A DNA stretch of 64,000 nucleotides from Dama dama (lineage: Eukaryota; Chordata; Mammalia; Artiodactyla; Cervidae), in assembly GCF_033118175.1 (NCBI RefSeq), contig NC_083704.1, positions 49,316,501-49,380,500 on the forward strand. Reading direction: 5' to 3'. The notes beneath the pieces were generated by a model, which made no database searches, was not told where the DNA came from, and saw nothing but the letters and a program-made list of their open reading frames with translations. Numbering within the stretch: position 1 is the first letter of the stretch; each line of letters starts with the position of its first letter. A program made the position numbers and the translations under genes. Of the stretch, positions 11,225 to 22,265 are shown in pieces.

Positions 11225-12772
11225 GTATTTAGTGGCTTCCAGTTCAGGGATAAGATGGCATAAGCTCACTTATCCCTGCTTATTCTCTCTAAATACAACT
11301 TAATTTAGATCGTCTGGAAATGATTCAACAGACAATCATAGAAGGACTCTGAAAGGTAGAAAAGGAATAGAAGGACTGGCTATGGGCCTCAGGAATTGAA
11401 GTACACCTCAGTGAGTTCCCTGTGTTTTCTTGTTATTCCTTATATATCCCTGAATGGGGCTGGAGAGCCCTGCACTTCTGAACTGCCAACAGAAATAGAT
11501 GAGAGAAGGAAGGGGAGAAGGAAAAGAGAGACAGAGATACAGTGGGAGAGAAAGAGGAATGAGAGTGGGAGAAAGAGAAGAAGGGAATGTCTGCTTTCCC
11601 TTTGGGAAAGGGGAAGCTCAGCTGGGACTTAGCAGTGGTCCAGTCTGCCCACAAAGCATTGCTTGCAGAGCTCTAATGAGCCAGTCCATCCTCCATCTCA
11701 CTCCTGCCAGCAGTGGTGGGCCCACGTGGGCCATAGCAGCTCTATCAGCAGAACTCGGGCAGGCTAACCCATGCCCAGCTCCAAATCTCTAGCATCAGGC
11801 TGCTCTGCCCCTGCCTCTGCTCTGGCAGTGAAGTTAGCAAGTCAGGAAGACCAACCAGATCCCACATGCTAAACTGACTTAGGGTGACTGCCTGCTAAAA
11901 TTGACGATACAATTAGGAAAACTAAAGAAAACAAATGTTTTAAGATATATTCAAAATATCCAGGATACAATAAAAAATTTCTCATTATACCAAGAACCAG
12001 GAAAAAAAGAATTGGATCATGAGAGAAGAGAAGTAATGCCAACATCAGGATGAATCAAATATTGAACTTATGTGATAGAAACTTTAAAACAGTTACCATT
12101 GAAACTGATTGAACAAGTACTGAATCCTTCCAGTGAGGTTGTCTACTTTTTGAAAACCTCACTGAAAGGATTCATTAGTAGAGTAGAAACACCAGAAGAT
12201 AGAAATGAAATTGAGGGCAGATCAGTTGAACCTAGTCTGAATAATATAGAGACTGTAGACTGGAAAATAAATGAACACAGCTAAGGGAACTCTCATGCAA
12301 AGCAAATATCTTAAAATATTGCTGGAGTACCAGTAAGAGAGAAGAAAGAATACAGACCTAAAAAGGTATTTGAGGAAGTGGTAGCTGAAATTTCCCAAAT
12401 TTGGTAGAAGATATAAACCTACAGATTCAGAAAGATGAGTGAATCCAAAATAGTATAAACCCAAAGAAATATGTACCAAGATACATCATAATCAAACCTC
12501 TAAAAACTAAAGATAAGGGAAAAAAAACCTTAAATCAACCAAAGAGAAATCACTCAATATTTATAGGGAAACAAATACCAATCAAAATGACAGTAGATCT
12601 CTCATCTCAAACCATGGAATCCAGGAAGACTTGGCACATTTTTCGAGTGCAGAAAGGAAATAATTCAGCCACAAATTCTCTATCTGATAAAGCTATCCTT
12701 CAGGAATGAATATGGAAATGAAGACATTTTCATGTAAAGGAAACCACAATTATTTGTCACTAGCATATGTTC
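11225..12772 (+). pseudogene. Old L1/HAL1 5' UTR and ORF1 relic
   Basis: From about 11895 the sequence follows old mammalian L1 ORF1 / HAL1 text: AAAATATCCAGGATACAATA, then ATCATAATCAAACCTCTAAA, then ATGACAGTAGATCTCTCATC. ORF1 encodes the L1 RNA-binding coiled-coil protein (family knowledge). Here stops and indels leave only short open pieces, the longest about 70 codons at 12072-12284. The preceding part (11225-11895) opens with TTCAGGGATAAGATGGC and a purine-rich stretch at 11500-11585, and is likely the same element's 5' UTR. The relic is cut off near 12772 by an antisense L1 3' end. A striking inverted repeat lies at 12122-12173. Confidence 0.55.
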
Positions 12773-12774
12773 TT

Positions 12775-13320
12775 TTTTTAATTGAGGCATAGTTGATTTA
12801 CAATGTTGTGTTAATTACTGCTGTACGGCAAAGTGATTCAGTTATACATATGCATTCTTTTTATATGTATTTTTCCTTCATGATTTATCATAGAGTATTG
12901 AATATAGTTCTGTTTTATACAGTAGGACCTCATTGTTTATCTATTTGATGTAATAATAGTGTGCATCTGCTAACCCCAACCTCCCTTCCTCACTCCATTC
13001 CTCTCCTGAACCCCCCTCCCAACCCCCTGCTTGGCCACCACCAGCCTGTTCTCTATGTCTGTGAGTCTGTTTCTGTTTCATAGATAGGTTCCTTTGTGTT
13101 GTATTTTACATTCCACATTTAAGTGATACCATATGGTATTTGTCATTCTCTTTCTGACTTACTTCACCTAGTATGCAATTTCTAGTTGCATCTGTGTTAC
13201 TGCTAATGACAGTATTTACTTGCTTTTTTATGGCTGAGTAGTATTCCATTGTATATGTATATACACTTTTTTTTATAGTATGATTCTATTAATACTTGTT
13301 TTTTTTTTTTTTCCCAAAAG
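12775..13320 (-). mobile_element. Antisense L1 3' UTR fragment
   Basis: The text AATTGAGGCATAGTTGATTT, then CAAAGTGATTCAGTTATACA, then GAGTAGTATTCCATTGTATA is a common antisense artiodactyl L1 3' end. The same text recurs at 53503-54141. No open frame. Confidence 0.75.
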
Positions 13321-13337
13321 GCAGTAGTCATATACTT

Positions 13338-13462
13338 AAAAAAAATTTTTTTGGCTATCTTGTGCAGCATGTGGGATCTCAGTTCCCCAACCAGGGATCA
13401 AACTCTCTTCCACTGCGTTGAAAGCTTAGAGTCTTAACCATTGGACTGGCAGGGAAGTCTTG
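13338..13462 (-). mobile_element. CHR-type tRNA-derived SINE
   Basis: The antisense text GTGGGATCTCAGTTCCCCAA, then CAGGGATCAAACTCTC, then TTAACCATTGGACTGGCAGG is the tRNA-like head of a cetartiodactyl CHR SINE. GTCATATACTT at 13327-13337 and GTCATATGCTT at 13463-13473 form an 11-bp target duplication with one mismatch. Confidence 0.8.
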
Positions 13463-13644
13463 GTCATATGCTTTTATGTGCATGGGAAATTTCTGGAATG
13501 ATATGTAAGAAACAGTTAATGGAGGTTATATCTAAGAAGGAGAACAAGGAGTGGTGGTGGGAGGTTGAGGAATTACTATACAGTTTCTTCTCTTCTTTAT
13601 AGTTTGACTGTGACTGTCCTACCATTAGCATTATTATTTTTATG

Positions 13645-13850
13645 TTGTTTAGTCACTAAGTTGCACCTGACTCTTTTGCTACCCCATGGACTAGCCTGCC
13701 AGGTTCCTCTGTCCATGAAATATTCCAGGCAAGAACACTGGAGTTGGTTGCCATTTCCTTCTCCAGGGGATCGTCTTAACTTGGGGACTAAACCTGTGTC
13801 TCCTGCATTGGCAGGCAGGTTCTTTACCGCTGAGTCACCCGAGAAGTCCC
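13645..13850 (-). mobile_element. Bov-tA SINE, antisense, 12-bp target duplication
   Basis: The antisense BovA body (CCAGGCAAGAACACTGGAGT) runs into the antisense tRNA head (CTTTACCGCTGAGTCACC). ATTATTTTTATG flanks it exactly at 13633-13644 and 13851-13862. Confidence 0.9.
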
Positions 13851-13879
13851 ATTATTTTTATGAAACCTTATTAAAGATA

Positions 13880-14165
13880 TGATGTTGGCTGTTGATTTAA
13901 TATTTACTAAGAGATTTTCTTAAAATTTAGTTGTTGTTTTAATCAGGTGTAGGTGTTAGGTTTTTGTCATCTATTGAGATAAGGTTTTGTCTTATATGTC
14001 CTAAATGTATAATTTGTTATTTGAAATATTTTCCTATTGTTAAAATAGTCTAGCATTTCTAGGATAAAATCTACCTGATCATATTAAAAATTACTTGTTT
14101 CATTGAAAATAACTTGCTGATATTCCTTGGGAGAATTCTGGTGTTTGATTTCATATGTGGGTTTA
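13880..14165 (-). pseudogene. Old antisense L1 ORF2 (RT-region) relic
   Basis: Degraded antisense text resembles the L1 reverse-transcriptase region (for example TTTTTGTCATCTATTGAGAT). It has many stops. It may belong to the same old element as 16146-16372, split by the L1 at 14170-16145. Confidence 0.4.
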
Positions 14166-14169
14166 TATG

Positions 14170-16145
14170 TATATATATATTTTTTTAATTAATTTATGTT
14201 TTATTGGAGGATAATTGCTTTATAGAATTTTGTTGTTTTCTGTCATACCTCAACATGAATCAGCCACAGGTAGACATATATCCCCTCCCTTTTGAACCTC
14301 CCTCCCATCTCCTCCCCATCCCACCCCTCTAGATTGATACAGAGCTCCTGTTTGAGTTTCCTGAGACATACAGCAAATTTCCATAGGCTATCTATTTTAC
14401 ATATGGTAATGTAAGTTTCCGTGTTACTCTTCCCATCTATCTCACCCTCTCCTCCCCTCTCCCCATGTCCATAAGTCTATTCTCTATGTCTGTTTCTCCA
14501 CTGCTGCCCTGTAAATAAATTCTTTAGTACCATTTTTCCTGGATTCCTATATATGTGTTAGAATACGGTTTTTATTTTTCTCTTTCTGACTCACTTCATT
14601 TTGTATAATAGGTTCTAGGTTCATCCACCTCATTAGATCTGACTCAAATGCGTTCCCTTTTATGGCTGAGTAATGTTCCACTGTGTATATGTACCACAAC
14701 TTCTTTATCCATTCATCTGTTGATGGATAGGTTGCTTCCATGTTCTAGCTATTGTAAATAGTGCTGCAGTGAACAATGGGATACATGTGTCTTTTTCAAT
14801 TTTGATTTCCTCAGGATATATGCCTAAGAATGGGATTGCTGGGTCATATAGTGGTTTTATTCCTAGTTTTTTCATGGTCTCCAGACCATCTTCCATAGTG
14901 GCTGTATCAATTTACATTCCCACCAACAGTGCAAGAGCGTTCCCTTTTCTCCACACCCTTTCCAGCATTTATTGTTTGCAGACTTTTGGATGAGGGCCAT
15001 TCTGACCAGAATGAGGTGATTTTTCATTGTGATTTTGATTTGCATTTCTGTAACAGTGAGCAATGTTGAGCATCTTTTCATGTGTTTGTTAGCTATCTGT
15101 ATGTCGTCTTTGGAGAAATGTCTGTTTAGGTCTTTTCCCCACTTTTTGATTGGCTTGTTTGTTTTTCTAGAATGAGTTGTATGAGCCGCTTGTATATTTT
15201 GCAAATTAATCCTTTGCCAGTTGTTTCATTTGCTATTATTTCCTCCCATTCTGAGGGTTGTCTTTTCACCTTGCTTATAGTTTTCATTTGCTGTGCAAAA
15301 GCTTTTAAGTTTAATCAGGTCCCATTTGTTTACTTCTGTTTTTATTTCTGTTACTCTAGGAGGTGGGTCATAGAGGATCTTGCTTTGATTTATGTTGAGT
15401 GTTCTGTCTATGTTTTCATCTAAGAGTTTTATAGTTTCTGGTCTTACATTTAGGTCTTTAATCCATTTTGAGTTTATCTTTGTGTATGGTGTTCGGAAGT
15501 GTTCTAATTTCATTCTCTTACATGTAGCTGTCCAGTTTTCCCAGAACCAGTTATTGAAGAGGCTGTCTTTGCCCCATGGTATATTCTTGCCTCCTTTGTC
15601 AAAAATAAGGTACCCATAGGCGCATGTGTTTATTTCTGGGCTTTCTATCTTGTTCCATTGGTCTATATTTCTGTTTTTGTGCCAGTAGCATACTGTCTTG
15701 ATGACTGTAGCTTTGTAGTATAATCTGAAGTCAGGAAGGTTGATTCCTCCAGCTCCATTCTTCTTTCTCAAGACTGCTTTGGCTATTTGGGCTCTTTTGT
15801 GTTTCCATATGAATTATGAAATTTTTTGTTCTAGTTCTGTGAAAAATGCCATTGGTAATTTGATAGGGATCAGATTGAATCTGTAGATTGCATTTGGTAG
15901 TATAGTCATTTTCACAATATTGAGTCTTCCTACCCAGGAACGTGGAATATCTCTCTGTTTATGTCATCTTTGATTTCTTTCTTTAGTGTCTTATAATTTT
16001 CTGTGTACAGTTCTTTTTTCTCCTTAGGTAAGTTTATTCCTAGATATTTAATTCTTCTTGTTGCCATGTGGATGGGGTTGATTCCTTAATGCCTCTTTCT
16101 GATTTTTCATTGTTAGTATATAGAAATGCAAGCGATTTCTGTGTG
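14170..16145 (-). mobile_element. 5'-truncated artiodactyl L1, antisense
   Basis: On the minus strand this is the end of L1 ORF2 followed by the 3' UTR. Open pieces at 15226-15771, 14872-15204 and 14547-14896 carry MRKKNGAGGINLPDFRLYYK, KRMKLEHFRTPYTKINSKWI and YTVEHYSAIKGNAFESDLMR, the conserved C-terminal part of ORF2p. ORF2p supplies endonuclease and reverse transcriptase for retrotransposition (family knowledge), but here only the tail and a little of the RT end remain, with frameshifts. The 5' truncation point is near 16145 (GATTTCTGTGTG), where older L1 sequence takes over. Confidence 0.85.
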
Positions 16146-16372
16146 TATATAAACCACATTTCCTTTATCTGTCTGTCAGGGGACATTTGGGTTGTTTCCA
16201 TGTCTTGGCTATTGCGAATATTGTTCCTATGAACATAGGGGTACATTTATTTTTTTGAATTATAAGTTTCATCTGCCAGAAGAGGGATTGTGAATCATAT
16301 AGTAATTTTACTTTTAGTTTTCTGAGAAACTTCCATACTGTTTTCCAGCTTACTTTCCCACCAACAGACTAG
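16146..16372 (-). mobile_element. Older antisense L1 3' UTR fragment
   Basis: GGACATTTGGGTTGTTTCCA and GTGAATCATATAGTAATTTT are L1 3'-UTR text in antisense, more diverged than the L1 joined to its left. It looks like the flank into which, or beside which, the 14170-16145 element landed. Confidence 0.6.
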
Positions 16373-17097
16373 CACATATATCCTTAAAGAAAGAGTAAAG
16401 GAAACTCTCTAAAAAGAAAGGAAATGAAAATAGAAGAAGGCCTAGAACTTCAGAAAAGAGGGAGGAACAGTGGAATGGAAAAAAAAATAGGACTAAATAT
16501 AATAGACTACCATCTTCTTTAAGTTTTTAGAATCTTATTTGGTTGAAGCAAAAATCATAACAAGATCTGTTGTGGTGCTCACTGTATATAGAGGAAATAA
16601 TAAGACAATTGTATATTAAAAATGGGGAAAGCAACTTCAGCACTCCACTTGAAGTGGTAAAACATTTATACAGACATACTGAATATATAACTTGTACCAC
16701 ATATGGTATTTTCTAAGAAAATATGCAAAACTGTATGCTCAAATATAATATAAATAACTGAAGATGAAATCCTAAAATATTTCAAGCAACTTTTCAGGAA
16801 AGCTAGGAAAGGGAAACAGAGGAATGAGAAACTGAGGCAATGAACAGAAAACAAATGTTAAGATAGCAGAAGTAAGTCCTAAGGTGTCAATAATTACATA
16901 AATAGCCAAAATATACCAATTAAAATACAGAGACTGCCAAAGTAGATTAAGCAACAACAGCAAAAAATATGACACAACTGTATACTGTCTATAAGAAATT
17001 CACTTCAAACACAATGAAATGGGTATATTGAAAGTAAAAGAATGGAAAAAAATATCATGTTAAGGTTAATATTTTAAAAGTAAGAACGGCTATTTTA

Positions 17098-17402
17098 TTT
17101 TGTTTTATTTTCATTCATTTTTATTAGTTGGAGGCTAATTACTTTACAATATTGTAGTGGTTTTTGCCATACATTGACATGAATCAGCCATGGATTTACA
17201 TGTGTTCCCCATCCCGATCCCCCCTCCTGCCTCCCTCTCCATCACATCCCTCTGGGTCTTCCCAGTGCACCAGCCCTGAGCACTTGTCTCATGCATCCAA
17301 CCTAGGCTGGTGATCTGTTTCACCGTTGATAGTATACTTGTTTCAATGCTGTTCTCTCAGAACATCCCACCCTCGCCTTCTCCCACAGAGTCCCAAAGTC
17401 TG
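17098..17402 (-). mobile_element. Antisense L1 3'-UTR insertion with 16-bp target duplication
   Basis: The antisense 3' end of a younger ruminant L1: a T-rich tail (TTTTGTTTTATTTTC), CATACATTGACATGAATCAG, CTTCCCAGTGCACCAGC and CACAGAGTCCCAAAGTCTG. AAGAACGGCTATTTTA occurs exactly at 17082-17097 and 17403-17418. The insert is 305 bp, all 3' UTR, so the copy was severely 5'-truncated. Confidence 0.92.
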
Positions 17403-19230
17403 AAGAACGGCTATTTTAATACCAGAAAAAGTAGATTAAAGAGATAAGGAAAATCACTAGGGACAATAGCTGACATGTAATAATAAAAGAAGTAATCCAC
17501 CAAATTGACAGCAAATCTAAATGTGTATACACCAAATAAAAGAGTTTCAAACCCAATGAAATAAAATCAAATAGAACTGAATGGAGTTGAAATTCATAAT
17601 AATAGTTGAGGACTTCATCACTCACTGTCATCAATTGATGGAACCAAATACAGAAATTTAGAAAAGATGTAGAAGAACTGAACAACTCTATCAGCTAACA
17701 AGAGCTATTTGACATATATAGTACCCTCTACAACTGCAGACTATTCATTCTTTTCGAGTATTTGTGTAACCTTCACCAAGATAGACCATACTCAGAGTTG
17801 TAAAACAAACATCAGCATGTTTGAAAGAATTTAATTCATGAAGTATGCTCTATGACAATATTGGAATAAAGCTAGAATTCAATAATAGAGAAGAGAATCT
17901 ACAAATAATTTATAGTTCACAGATGCTAAATAGATAGCAATCAATGCTCCAAAAGTGAAGTCTCAGAGAAAAAATATACATAAAACTGAATGAAAATAAA
18001 AATAGAGCTTATCAGAATTTGTGGAATACAGCTAAAGCAGTGCTGAGAGGGAAATTTATACTACTAATATTTAAACTAGAAAACAGGAAAGGTAGCAAAT
18101 GAATATTCAAAGTTCCTACCACTGCAAGCCAGAAAAAGAGGAACAAAATAAACCCAAACAACTATAAGTGAGGAAATAATAAATACAGAGCAGAAATAAA
18201 TAAAATTGAAAATAGAAGCTGAAGGGAAAATCAATAAGATTAAAAGCTTTTTCTTTGGGAAAAAATTAATAAAATTGATAAAGATAAAAGAGAAAGGTAC
18301 AAATCAACAAGATCAGAAATGAAACAAGAGATATCACTATGGATTCTGAAGTCATTAAAAAGTTGAGAGGAATAGTATAATTTCATATTCAAAAATTGGA
18401 TAGCTTAGAGAAAATGGCCCAATTCCTCAAAAACTGCAAACTACCAAACTCAACCAAGATGAAATAAATAACATGAATAATCTTAAATCAATTGAATTTG
18501 TAATTTCAAAACTCTTGAAAAAGAAATTTCCATACTCACGATAGTATGGAAATACTATTTCACTGGAGATTTTTACTGAATAGTTAAAGAATTAACACTA
18601 ATTTTACTTCATCTCTTGCTGAAAAGGGAGTATTTTTCAGCTAATTTATGAGGCCAATATTACTTTGATACCCCAAACTGAAAAAATAATTAAAAAAAGA
18701 AAAGAAAAAAGCAAATAAAACCCTCCAAAACAAAACTGAAGGCCACTATCTCACAGGTGTGTTGTCTTGTATCCTGAGACTTTACCGAAGAAACAAAAGT
18801 TTATTACATTTATGTATGCTAACTATGAATAATGTGGAAGCCAAAATTAAAAACACAATACCTTTTTAATAACTCCAAAGAAAATGAAATAATTAAATAT
18901 GAACTTACCAAAACATGTACAGGTTCTGCATGCTGAAATAAACAAAATGTTAATGAAAAAAATCAAAGAAGATTTAAACAAATGAAATAGACACTGACTC
19001 ATGGTTTGGAAGACTAAATATAATAAAGGTGTCAATTCTCCCAAAATTGAGCTTTAGGTTTATTGAAATTCCTGTGACGTTATCATCAAGGGTTTTTATT
19101 GACATTGACAAGTTTATTATAAAATTTTGTGGAGAAGCACAAGTACTAGATTAAGTAAAACATTCTTTTCAAAAAGGAATAAGGTAGAAAGTACCACTCT
19201 GCTGGTGTAAACTCTTACAACATAGGTATA

Positions 19231-20506
19231 TAAACTGCTAGAGGAGAACATAGGCAAAACACTCTCTGACATAAATCACAGCAGGATCCTCTATGACCCA
19301 CCTCCCAGAATATTGGAAATAAAAGCAAGAATAAACAAATGGGACCTAATTAAACTTAAAAGCTTTTGCACAACAAAGGAAACTATAAGCAAGGTGAAAA
19401 GACAGCCTTCAGAATGGGAGAAAGTAATAGCAAACAAAGCACAGAGAAAGAATTAATCTTAAAAATATACAAGCAACTCCTGTAGCTCAATTCCAGAAAA
19501 ATAAATGACCCAATCAAAAAATGGGCCAAAGAACTAAACAGACATTTCTCCAAAGAAGACATACAGATGGCTAACAAACACATAAAAAGATGCTTCAACA
19601 TCACTCATTATTAGAGAAATGCAAGTTAAAACCACAATGAGGTACCATTTCACGCCAGTCAGAATGGCTGCTATCCAAAAGTCTACAAGCAGTAAATGCT
19701 GCAGAGGGTGTGGAGAAAAGGGAACCCTCTTACACTGTTGGTGGGAATGCAAACTAGTACAGCCGCTATGGAGAACAGTGTGGGGATTCCTTAAAAAACT
19801 GGAATTAGAACTGCCATATGACCCAGCAATCCCACTTCTGGGCATACACACCAAGGACACCAGAACTGAAAGAGACACGTGTACCCCAGTCTTCATCACA
19901 GCACTGTTTATAATAGCCAGGACATGGAAGCAACCTAGATGCCCATCAGCAGACGAATGGATAAGAAAGCTGTGGTACGTATACACAATGGAATATTACT
20001 CAGCTATTAAAAAGAATGCATTTGAATAAGTTCTAATGAGGTGGATGAAACTGGATCCCATTATACAGAATGAAGTAAGCCAGAAAGATAAAGACTAATA
20101 CAGTATACGAACACATATATGTGGAATTTAGAAAGATGGTAATGATAACCCTATATGCAAGACAGAAAAAGAGACACAGATGTATAGAACAGACTTTTGG
20201 ACTCTGTGGGAGAAGGCAAGGGGGGGATGTTCTGAGAGAATAGCATTGAAACGTGCATATTATCAAGTGTGAAACAGATCACCAGTCCAGGTTTGATGCA
20301 TGAGGCAAGTGCTCAGGGCTGGTGCAGTAGGATGGCCCAGAGTGATGGGATGGGGAGGGATGGGGAACACATGTAAACCCATGGCTGATTCATGTCAATG
20401 TATGGCAAAAACCACTACAATATTGTAAAGTAATTAGCCTCCAACTAATATAAATAAATGAAAAAAAAAAAAAAGAACTTCACTTTTTCTTGAATTAAAA
20501 AAATAT
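19231..20506 (+). mobile_element. 5'-truncated young L1 inserted in the ancient L1
   Basis: This is sense ORF2 C-terminal sequence plus 3' UTR, closely matching the L1 at 33360-34539. An open piece at 19619-20029 encodes KCCRGCGEKGTLLHCWWECK and ELPYDPAIPLLGI. The 3' UTR follows, then a 14-A run at 20461-20474. The direct repeat ATAGGTATA lies at 19222-19230 and 20507-20515. Deleting the insert joins TTACAACATAGGTATA to GTAATCACAACAGTG, which is continuous old-L1 text, so both ends are well supported. The 22 nt after the A-run followed by seven As belong to the insert and are discussed as a finding. Confidence 0.85.
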
Positions 20507-20887
20507 ATAGGTATAGTAATCACAACAGTGTTGTATTATTGGAGACACAGAGACAATAAATTGATGGAACAGAATGGAGAACCCAGAAATATACCCTCAC
20601 AGATATGCCTAACTGATACTGTGTAGAGGTGCAAAAACATTGCAATGGAGGAAGGACAGTCTTTTTTTTTTAAAAAAAAAAACTTTATGGGATCAATTGC
20701 ACATCCATAGATAATAAAAATAAACATCAACCTAAATCTCACAGCTTATGCAAAATCTACTCAAAGCAGACCACAGACTTAAATGTAAAACATAAACTAT
20801 AAATCTAAGAGAAAAGTTGTAGGATAAAATTGTAAGAATCTAGGGCTAGGTAATAAGTTCATAGTATTTACATTAAAGGCATGAACT

Positions 20888-20993
20888 CCAGTATTCTTGC
20901 CCAGAAAATCCCATGGACGGAGGAGCTTGGTGCAGGCTACTGTCCATAGGGTCGCAAAGAGCCAGGAATGACTGAGCGACTTCCCTTTCCTTT
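20888..20993 (+). mobile_element. Short Bov-A monomer insertion
   Basis: CCAGTATTCTTGCCCAGAAA, AATCCCATGGACGGAGGAGC and CGCAAAGAGCCAGGAATGAC are the BovA body without a tRNA head. CATGAACT flanks it at 20880-20887 and 20994-21001, and removing it restores continuous L1 text. Confidence 0.75.
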
Positions 20994-22265
20994 CATGAAC
21001 TATATAAAAAGAAAAAATGATAAAGTAGACTTTCTGTTATGTGAAAGGTCTTGTTAAGAGGATGAAAAGACAAGCTACAGAGTGGGAGAAAATAATTGTA
21101 GGCCATATATCTGATAAGGGATTTTCATCTAGAATATATAAAAACTCTAAAAAAGTCAACAGTAGAACCAAAACCAGTCCAGTTAAGAAATGGGCAAAAG
21201 ACCTAAACAGACTTTTACTGAAGACTACAGGTAGCAAATAAGCAGATGAAAAAGTGTTTAAAATCATTAACTACTAGGCAATGCAAAATAAAACTGCAGC
21301 AAGTTTTTGCTCTATCTTTATCAGAATTACTAAAATAAAAAAATATCAACAGCAAAAGTTGGAGGAAATGTAGAGAAATCAGATCATTCATACAGTTGCT
21401 GGTGGGACTGTGAAATGGTGCAGCTACTCTGGAAAACAGTTTGTCTGTTTCTTATACAGCTAAATTACAATTCTCATGTGACCCAGCAGTTGTACCCAGG
21501 CAGCATTTATCCCAGTGAAATGAAACCTTATGTTCATAGGAAAAACTAGTACATGAGTGTTCGTAGTTGACTATTTGTAATAGCTAAAAACTGGAAACAA
21601 CCCAATGTCCTTCGATAGGTGAATGGTTAAGCAAACTGGTGTATCCTTACCATGGAATACTACTTCTCAATAAAAGGAATAAATTATTGGTAAACGTAAC
21701 AACTTGGCTGGATCCTCAGAGAATCATACTGAGTGGAAAAAACCAATGTCAAAGGTTATGTACTTGATGACTACGCTTAGGTAACGTTTGTGAAATGACA
21801 AAATTATGGAAATGGAGACTAGATTTGTGATTGCCAGGTGTTAGGGATAAGGACAAATGCAAGAGATAAGTGATTGCAATTATAAACATGCAATCTTTGT
21901 GGTCTTGGAATTTTTCTGTAACTTCACTTTGGTGGTGGTCATGATACAATTTCATAGAACTAAGCGCGCATACACACTCGAGTGAGCACACATAAAACTG
22001 GTGACATCTGAGTGAGTTCAGTGGGTTATATCAAGGTCAATTTCCTGGTTGTAATATTGTACTGTAGTTATTATGGTAGATGTTACCATTAGAGAAAGCT
22101 GGACAAAGAATGTAAGGGATCTCTTCATATTATGTTTTACAACTTCATGGAAACCTCAATCATCTTATTAAATGTCACAAAAAAGCATTTAGGCATTTAG
22201 AATACTGCCTGACCAGTATCATCATCAATATATATTTTTATTATTATCATCATCATGTCATTGCT

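Larger units (their letters stand above)
16380..22190 (+). pseudogene. Ancient sense L1 (ORF2 and 3' UTR), split by later insertions
   Basis: After removing three younger insertions, this reads as one diverged L1 in sense orientation. The endonuclease region is at about 16880-17800 (ATGCTGTCTATAAGAAATTC-like text), the RT region at 18000-19230, the C-terminal ORF2 region at 20507-21720, and the 3' UTR ends near 22150 (TTCCTGGTTGTAATATTGTA, then ATGTTACCATTAGAG). It has many stops and frameshifts and makes no protein. Insertions lie at 17098-17402, 19231-20506 and 20888-20993. At each one, removing the insert and one copy of the flanking direct repeat restores continuous L1 text, which dates this element as the oldest layer. 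Confidence 0.72.

Noticed and set aside
13338..13462. tRNA gene
   Set aside because: The tRNA-like text belongs to CHR and Bov-tA SINE heads, which are degraded and have SINE bodies attached.
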